Source: Mixta hanseatica (GTDB taxonomy: Bacteria > Pseudomonadota > Gammaproteobacteria > Enterobacterales > Enterobacteriaceae). From it: 64,000 bases of DNA. Below are positions 61,783-64,000 of the stretch, one piece after another. Positions within the stretch are counted from its first letter, which is position 1. The number at the start of each line of letters is the position of its first letter. The notes under the pieces are model-generated. The model had not been told where the DNA came from and did not search any database. It saw nothing but the letters and a program-made list of their open reading frames with translations. The DNA lies in the NCBI RefSeq assembly GCF_023517775.1, contig NZ_CP082904.1, positions 4,154,001 to 4,218,000 on the forward strand, given 5' to 3'. The translations under genes were made by a program, and so were the position numbers.

Positions 61783-63192
61783 ATGTCTGCTGAACACGTT
61801 CTCTCGATGATGAACGAACACGAAGTGAAGTTTGTTGACCTGCGTTTTACCGATACCAAAGGTAAAGAACAACATGTGACCATTCCGGCGCATCAGGTTA
61901 ACGCAGACTTCTTCGAAGACGGCAAAATGTTCGATGGTTCCTCCATCGGCGGCTGGAAAGGCATTAATGAATCAGACATGGTACTGATGCCGGACGCGAC
62001 CACAGCCGTGCTTGATCCCTTCTTTGAAGACTCTACGCTGATCATCCGTTGTGACATCCTTGAGCCAGGCACCATGCAGGGCTATGACCGCGACCCGCGT
62101 TCCATTGCTAAGCGCGCTGAAGATTTTCTGCGCTCTTCCGGCATCGCTGATACCGTGCTGTTTGGACCAGAGCCGGAATTCTTCCTGTTCGACGATATCC
62201 GTTTCGGCAGCAGCACGTCCGGCTCTCATGTTGCTATCGATGATATCGAAGCGGCATGGAACACCGGCAAAGAATATGAAGGCGGCAACAAAGGCCACCG
62301 TCCGGGCCTGAAAGGCGGCTATTTTCCGGTACCGCCGGTTGACTCCTCACAGGACATCCGTTCCGCCATGTGTTTAACCATGGAGCAGATGGGTCTGGTG
62401 GTTGAAGCGCATCACCACGAAGTGGCGACCGCTGGTCAGAACGAAGTGGCAACCCGTTTCAACACCATGGTGAAGAAAGCGGACGAAATTCAGATCTACA
62501 AATATGTGGTGCATAACGTGGCGCACGCCTACGGCAAAACCGCGACCTTTATGCCGAAGCCGATGTTTGGCGATAACGGTTCCGGCATGCACTGTCATAT
62601 GTCCCTGTCAAAAGGCGGCACTAACCTGTTCGCTGGCGACAAGTACGGCGGCCTGTCTGAAATGGCGCTGTTCTATATCGGCGGCGTAATCAAACACGCT
62701 AAAGCGATCAACGCCCTGGCTAACCCTACTACCAACTCTTATAAGCGTCTGGTTCCGGGTTACGAAGCGCCGGTTATGCTGGCTTACTCTGCGCGTAACC
62801 GCTCTGCGTCAATCCGTATTCCAGTGGTTTCCAGCCCGAAAGCACGCCGTATCGAAGCGCGCTTCCCGGATCCGGCGGCGAACCCGTACCTGGCGTTCGC
62901 TGCGCTGCTGATGGCTGGCCTGGACGGCATCATCAACAAGATCCATCCTGGCGATGCCATGGATAAAAACCTGTATGACCTGCCGCCGGAAGAAGAAGCT
63001 GAGATTCCAAAAGTGGCCGGTTCGCTGGAAGAAGCGCTGAACGCGCTGAACGAAGACCGCGAGTTCCTGACCCGTGGCGGCGTATTTACCGATGACGCCA
63101 TCGATGCTTACATCGAGCTGCGTAAGTCTGAAATGGAACGCGTGCGCATGACGCCGCATCCGGTAGAGTTCGAGCTTTACTACAGCGTTTAA
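61783..63192 (+). CDS. glnA: glutamine synthetase type I
   Basis: Forms glutamine from glutamate, ammonia and ATP; the main ammonia-assimilating enzyme under nitrogen limitation. The 469-residue protein shows 'DGSSIGGWK' (about 51-59), '[10 protein letters not shown]' with metal-binding Glu, '[13 protein letters not shown]' and the adenylylated tyrosine in 'NLYDLPPEE' (about 398). ATG 61783 follows GGAGA. It is controlled by NtrC and sigma-54 and linked to glnL downstream. Confidence 0.99.
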   Translation: MSAEHVLSMMNEHEVKFVDLRFTDTKGKEQHVTIPAHQVNADFFEDGKMFDGSSIGGWKGINESDMVLMPDATTAVLDPFFEDSTLIIRCDILEPGTMQGYDRDPRSIAKRAEDFLRSSGIADTVLFGPEPEFFLFDDIRFGSSTSGSHVAIDDIEAAWNTGKEYEGGNKGHRPGLKGGYFPVPPVDSSQDIRSAMCLTMEQMGLVVEAHHHEVATAGQNEVATRFNTMVKKADEIQIYKYVVHNVAHAYGKTATFMPKPMFGDNGSGMHCHMSLSKGGTNLFAGDKYGGLSEMALFYIGGVIKHAKAINALANPTTNSYKRLVPGYEAPVMLAYSARNRSASIRIPVVSSPKARRIEARFPDPAANPYLAFAALLMAGLDGIINKIHPGDAMDKNLYDLPPEEEAEIPKVAGSLEEALNALNEDREFLTRGGVFTDDAIDAYIELRKSEMERVRMTPHPVEFELYYSV

Positions 63193-63226
63193 TTGGTTTG
63201 AGTTTTTTGTTGCCGTGGAAACTTTC

Positions 63227-63252
63227 AGCCCATCTTCGGATGGGCTTTTTTC
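63227..63252 (+). terminator. intrinsic terminator after glnA
   Basis: A perfect 8-bp stem (63227-63234 with 63239-63246) with a TTCG tetraloop is followed by TTTTTTC. It separates glnA from glnL and limits read-through. Confidence 0.9.
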
Positions 63253-63302
63253 TCCACCTTGCCAACGGTCGGAATGTCGCGTTATCAATGCCGAAACTAT
63301 AA

Positions 63303-63319
63303 TGCACTAATATGGTGCA
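63303..63319. promoter_or_regulatory. NtrC site at the glnL promoter
   Basis: TGCACTAATATGGTGCA is a near-perfect NtrC palindrome 12 bp upstream of glnL. In E. coli an NtrC site at the same place represses the glnL promoter. Confidence 0.85.
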
Positions 63320-63331
63320 GGAGAACGCTGT

Positions 63332-64000
63332 ATGGCAACTGGCCTGTTGCCCGATGCCGGGCAGATTCTCAATTCCCTGATTAACAGCATCCTGCTGGTT
63401 GATGACGAGCTGGTTATTCATTACGCCAATCCAGCGGCACAGCAGCTGTTAGCGCAAAGTTCCCGCAAGCTTTTTGGCACGCCGCTGCCAGAGCTGATGG
63501 GTTATTTTTCTCTGAACATTACCGTTATGCAGGAAAGCCTGGCCGCAGGTCAGGGATTTACCGACAGCGAAGTGACGCTAGTGGTGGATGGACGCGCCCA
63601 TATTATGTCGCTGACGGCGCAGCGCCTGCCAGATGGCCTTATCCTACTGGAAATGGCACCGATGGATAATCAACGCCGTCTCAGCCAGGAGCAGATCCAG
63701 CATGCGCAGCAGGTGGCGGCGCGCGATCTGGTGCGGGGCCTGGCTCATGAGATTAAAAACCCCCTGGGCGGGCTACGCGGCGCAGCACAGCTATTGGCTA
63801 AAGCATTGCCCGACCCGTCGCTGACGGAATATACCAAAGTCATTATTGAGCAGGCCGATCGGCTGCGTAATTTAGTAGACCGTCTGTTAGGACCGCAGCA
63901 GCCCGGTATGCACGTCACGCAGAGCATCCATCAGGTTGCGGAACGTGTGGTGAATCTGGTCAATATGGAGCTGCCGGAGAATATCGCCCTGGTGCGCGAT
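63332..64000 (+). CDS. glnL: nitrogen regulation sensor kinase NtrB (3' end cut by window)
   Basis: Phosphorylates or dephosphorylates NtrC according to PII signals. The first 223 residues are visible: an N-terminal PAS domain ('[20 protein letters not shown]') and the dimerisation/phosphoacceptor helix '[20 protein letters not shown]' carrying the H-box His (about residue 139). The ATP-binding domain lies outside the window. ATG 63332 follows CAGGAGA. Confidence 0.97.
   Translation, partial: MATGLLPDAGQILNSLINSILLVDDELVIHYANPAAQQLLAQSSRKLFGTPLPELMGYFSLNITVMQESLAAGQGFTDSEVTLVVDGRAHIMSLTAQRLPDGLILLEMAPMDNQRRLSQEQIQHAQQVAARDLVRGLAHEIKNPLGGLRGAAQLLAKALPDPSLTEYTKVIIEQADRLRNLVDRLLGPQQPGMHVTQSIHQVAERVVNLVNMELPENIALVRD

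Overview
The window is chromosomal DNA of an enterobacterium (order Enterobacterales). Housekeeping proteins (SpoT, GlnA, TypA, HldD, Tdh, Kbl, XanP, Gmk) read almost like their E. coli counterparts. The LPS-core locus is of the Klebsiella/Serratia/Erwinia type (WabG, WabH, a WabN-like deacetylase, WaaE). My best guess is Erwiniaceae (Pantoea, Mixta or Erwinia-like), but no 16S gene is present to confirm it.

Layout. (1) 1-16.6 kb: a truncated glycosyltransferase-like gene, the threonine-catabolic pair kbl-tdh, then the LPS inner/outer-core locus hldD-waaF-waaC-waaZ-like, a WabN-like deacetylase on the other strand, wabH, a GT9 gene, a waaH-like gene, waaQ, wabG, waaA, waaE and coaD. No O-antigen ligase (waaL) is seen. 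(2) 16.6-24.0 kb: conserved core mutM, rpmG, rpmB, radC, coaBC, dut, slmA, pyrE, full-length rph and yicC, with a pyrE attenuator. (3) 24.1-44.4 kb: accessory DNA between yicC and yicG. (4) 44.5-56.5 kb: yicG, ligB, gmk, rpoZ, spoT, trmH, recG, xanP and yicH, without gltS between recG and xanP. (5) 56.4-64 kb: fabY, dtd, yihY, yihX, typA, glnA and glnL (cut by the window end), with the classic NtrC/sigma-54 glnA control region.

The main find is in region 3. Thirteen genes on the minus strand (39.2 down to 24.1 kb) are tightly packed, many with ATGA/GTGA overlaps, and look like one phosphonate biosynthetic operon. PEP mutase carries its EDK-x5-NS signature. Next come a phosphonopyruvate decarboxylase fused to an aminotransferase, a PhyH-type Fe(II)/2-oxoglutarate oxygenase broken by one base, and a 2-aminoethylphosphonate transaminase-like enzyme. 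Further down are a GNAT/Fem-like acyl- or aminoacyltransferase, an EamA transporter, a second aminotransferase, two ATP-grasp ligase-like proteins, a nucleotidyltransferase, a third aminotransferase, a CDP-alcohol phosphotransferase and an MFS exporter. The suggested logic (inference) is: make the C-P bond, form 2-aminoethylphosphonate or a related amine, activate it as a CMP ester, pass it to an alcohol acceptor, add amino acids with the ligases, and export. I do not recognise this gene combination as a known phosphonate pathway. It lacks the phosphonomethylmalate synthase expected of a pantaphos-like route.

Upstream of pepM are a haem-oxygenase-like diiron protein preceded by a perfect 20-bp palindrome, a TetR regulator, an SRPBCC protein, an orphan DNase-colicin-type immunity gene and a Wzx-type flippase. 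Base composition by eye shifts from GC-rich (24-36 kb) to AT-rich (42-43.5 kb), which suggests the island was assembled from more than one source. No integrase, transposase, tRNA or flanking att repeat was seen.
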